This document shows positions 4,111 to 6,383 of a stretch of DNA of 6,383 bases, piece by piece. The first letter of the stretch is position 1, and every line of letters starts with the position of its first letter. A model generated the notes under the pieces. It had not been told where the DNA came from. It did no database searches and saw nothing but the letters and a program-made list of their open reading frames with translations. Source of the stretch: Paludibacteraceae bacterium (GTDB lineage: Bacteria; Bacteroidota; Bacteroidia; Bacteroidales; Paludibacteraceae); NCBI GenBank assembly GCA_904502115.1, contig CAJGDW010000088.1, positions 1 to 6,383 of the forward strand, written 5' to 3'. Both the position numbers and the translations under genes were made by a program.

Positions 4111-6383
4111 TCTGCATAAAGCAATTGTACGCGTCTTGGACGCTGGTGATGTTTAATAGGGTAAGTGTGCGCTTGCCGTTTTCTTCTTTGAATAGGGTGC
4201 CTCGTGGGTTCTCTACCGCATACATCAGCATCTTGTTAAAGATTTCCGATTGGTAGAAATGCGAGTCGAAATTGCTGAGCAAGTAGGCGGTTAGTTTGCC
4301 TTTGCGTAGGGTCATTTTTTCAATGCCGCTGCGCATGCCAATGTGGCGTAGGCGCACCACTTGAATCAACTCTTTGGTAACCTCGGGCAGCTCGCCAAAG
4401 CGGTCTTTTAGCTCGCTCTCAAAGGCCGTTAGTTCTTCCTCGGTTTTTAGACCATCCAAACGACGGTACAGTTGAATACGTTCCGATACACTTTCTACAT
4501 ACGTGGCTGGCATGAGCAATTCTAAATCCGATTCAAACAAACAATCGGTGGTATAGTTGGTGGCTTCTGCAGCAATTTCTTCGGCAAAAAGGTCGGCAAA
4601 ATCCAGGTGTTTTAGCTCGCCAATGGCCTCGTCTAAGATGCGATGGTAGGTCTCGTAACCCAAATCGGCAATAAAACCACTTTGTTCGCCTCCTAAAATA
4701 TTACCGGCACCACGAATATCCAAATCTTGCATGGCAATGTGAATGCCGCTGCCCAAATCCGAAAAATTCTCGATGGCCTGCAAACGGCGGCGCGAATCGG
4801 GCGAAAGACCACTGAGCGGTGGCGCAATCAAATAGCAGAAAGCTTTTTTGTTGGTACGTCCCACACGACCACGCAGTTGGTGCAAGTCGCTGAGCCCAAA
4901 GTTTTGCGCATCGTTGATAAACATGGTGTTGACGTTGGGAATATCAATGCCCGACTCAATAATGGAGGTGGCCAACAAAATATCGTATTCGTAATTGATA
5001 AAGTTCAGAATGATTTCTTCTAACTTTTCGCTGTCCATCTGTCCGTGACCAATGCAAATGCGTGCTTGGGGCACCAACTTGCGAATGCGGGTCTCTAAAT
5101 CGGGCAAGTTGTTGATGCGGTTGTTCACAAAGAAAATTTGTCCACCACGGCTTATTTCAAATTCAATGGCTTCTTTGATGGTGTCGTCGTCCCAGCCCAT
5201 TAACTCGGTTTGAATGGGGTAACGGTTGGGCGGTGGGGTGCTGATGATGGATAAATCGCGTGCACCCATAAGCGAAAATTGCAAGGTACGGGGTATGGGA
5301 GTGGCGGTAAGGGTTAGCGTGTCGATGTTGGCACGTACTTGTTTCAGTTTCTCTTTGGCAGCCACCCCAAATTTTTGTTCTTCGTCGATGATAAGCAGCC
5401 CCAAATCTTTGAATTTTAGACTTTTGCTCAATAACTTGTGGGTGCCAATTAGAATGTCAATTTTGCCCGATGCTAGTTGCTCGGTAATTTCTTTTACATC
5501 CGATGCTTTGCGGGCTCTACTTAGGTATTCTACCTTGCAGGGGAAGCGTTTTAACCGTTTGCTAAAGCTTTTGTAATGTTGAAAGGCCAATACGGTGGTA
5601 GGTACCAGCACGGCCACTTGTTTGCTGTCGGTTACGGCTTTAAAGGCAGCGCGCATGGCAATTTCGGTTTTGCCAAACCCTACATCGCCACAAATAAGGC
5701 GGTCCATGGGTTTGTCGCTTTCCATGTCGCGTTTTACCAAAACGGTGGCTTTGGCTTGGTCGGGGGTATCTTCGTATAGGAACGACGATTCCAATTCTTG
5801 TTGCAAATAGCTATCGGGCGAGTAAGCAAATCCTTTTTCTGCTTTGCGTTTGGCGTATAGGGCAATCAGTTCGCGCGCAATGTCTTTTACTTTCTTTTTG
5901 GTGCGGTCTTTTAGGTTGCTCCATGCCGCCGTTCCCAACTTGTTGAGTTTGGGCGGTTCGCCGTCTTTACTCTTGTATTTAGAGATGCAGTGCAACGAGT
6001 GGATATTCACCAATATCATATCGTCGTCTTTAAAGGTAAGTTTGATTACCTCTTGCTCTTTGCCGCCGTTGTTCATACGGATAAGCCCGCCAAAACGGCC
6101 CACGCCGTGGTCTTGGTGTACAATGTAATCGCCCACCTGTATTTGCATCAACTCTTTAAGTGACATTACAACCTTACCTGCCCTTGTTTTGGTCGATTTG
6201 AGCGAATACTTGTGGTAGCGTTCAAAAATTTGATGGTCGGTATAGATGCAAATTTTTAAATCGTGGTCGATAAAACCTTCGTGTATGATGTTGATAACGG
6301 GGGTAAATCCGATGCGTTCGGGCCTGTCTTCGAAAATATCTTTTAGGCGGTCTATTTGTTTGGGGTTGTCGCTCCAAACAAAC
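4103..6383 (-). CDS. mfd: Transcription-repair coupling factor Mfd, C-terminal ~760 residues (5' end outside window)
   Basis: Mfd is a cytoplasmic ATP-driven DNA translocase that removes stalled RNA polymerase and recruits UvrA. Counting from the first complete codon in the window (6382), residues 48-55 (TDHQIFER) close the N-terminal UvrB-like part. Residues 83-95 (VGDYIVHQDHGVG) open the CarD-like RNA-polymerase-interacting domain. The RecG-like helicase core shows Walker A GDVGFGKT (232-239), DEEQ (333-336), TATPIPRT (359-366), ATSIIESGIDIP (471-482) and the motif VI sequence QLRGRVGR (502-509). The C-terminal TRCF domain (about 612-712) contains ERIQLYRRL and ELKDRFGELP. All helicase motifs look intact. 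The frame is open through the right edge. The first in-window ATG (6166) falls inside the conserved region just before the CarD-like domain, so it is an internal methionine. Mfd is usually ~1,100-1,200 residues, so roughly a third is missing. Base composition is more GC-rich than the rest of the window. Confidence 0.96.
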   Translation of the reverse strand, partial: FVWSDNPKQIDRLKDIFEDRPERIGFTPVINIIHEGFIDHDLKICIYTDHQIFERYHKYSLKSTKTRAGKVVMSLKELMQIQVGDYIVHQDHGVGRFGGLIRMNNGGKEQEVIKLTFKDDDMILVNIHSLHCISKYKSKDGEPPKLNKLGTAAWSNLKDRTKKKVKDIARELIALYAKRKAEKGFAYSPDSYLQQELESSFLYEDTPDQAKATVLVKRDMESDKPMDRLICGDVGFGKTEIAMRAAFKAVTDSKQVAVLVPTTVLAFQHYKSFSKRLKRFPCKVEYLSRARKASDVKEITEQLASGKIDILIGTHKLLSKSLKFKDLGLLIIDEEQKFGVAAKEKLKQVRANIDTLTLTATPIPRTLQFSLMGARDLSIISTPPPNRYPIQTELMGWDDDTIKEAIEFEISRGGQIFFVNNRINNLPDLETRIRKLVPQARICIGHGQMDSEKLEEIILNFINYEYDILLATSIIESGIDIPNVNTMFINDAQNFGLSDLHQLRGRVGRTNKKAFCYLIAPPLSGLSPDSRRRLQAIENFSDLGSGIHIAMQDLDIRGAGNILGGEQSGFIADLGYETYHRILDEAIGELKHLDFADLFAEEIAAEATNYTTDCLFESDLELLMPATYVESVSERIQLYRRLDGLKTEEELTAFESELKDRFGELPEVTKELIQVVRLRHIGMRSGIEKMTLRKGKLTAYLLSNFDSHFYQSEIFNKMLMYAVENPRGTLFKEENGKRTLTLLNITSVQDAYNCFMQMQ

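Noticed and set aside
4727..6128. Several plus-strand frames (4727-5023, 5226-5576, 5576-5779, 5595-5810, 5844-6128)
   Set aside because: All are antisense to the strongly conserved helicase and CarD-like parts of mfd; their translations are shadows of Mfd codons.

Overview
The window looks like a piece of a Bacteroidetes (probably Bacteroidales) chromosome. The evidence is a secreted protein joining a Listeria-Bacteroides (InlB-type) repeat to a Fibrobacter-succinogenes-type paralogous domain, a TAnnTTTG-type -7 promoter element, A-rich leaders without strong Shine-Dalgarno sites, and a Bacteroidetes-like Mfd. The right third (mfd) is visibly richer in G+C than the AT-rich left two thirds. 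This fits a core gene abutting an accessory region.

Layout. Positions 3-341 (+) hold the 3' end of an unrecognised gene, followed by a structured, terminator-like segment. Positions 429-1406 (+) encode the secreted FISUMP/InlB-repeat protein. Its last ~50 codons change codon character (Tyr becomes exclusively TAC, many NNC codons) at the place where diversity-generating retroelements (DGRs) edit C-type-lectin-like targets. Positions 1407-1580 are non-coding and strongly structured, ending in a good rho-independent terminator. Positions 3333-1581 (-) are a two-gene type IV toxin-antitoxin / abortive-infection module of the AbiE kind: a winged-helix antitoxin gene overlapping an AbiEii-type nucleotidyltransferase toxin gene by 38 bases. 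A two-part, nearly perfect 49-bp palindrome touches the module's promoter and is the likely autoregulatory operator. Positions 3405-3654 are non-coding and contain a second copy of the terminator-type hairpin. Positions 4020-3655 (-) look decayed: the last 38 codons of what resembles an AAA-type ATPase, then an 82-codon open frame with no good start. Positions 6383-4103 (-) are the C-terminal ~760 residues of Mfd, the transcription-repair coupling factor; its N-terminus lies beyond the window.

The main points of interest are the DGR-like tail of the surface protein, the operator palindrome of the AbiE-type module, and a hairpin repeat present on both sides of that module. In the repeat, the flanking 16 bases are in direct orientation while the hairpin core is inverted. 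No reverse transcriptase or template repeat is visible here, so the DGR idea depends on sequence outside the window.
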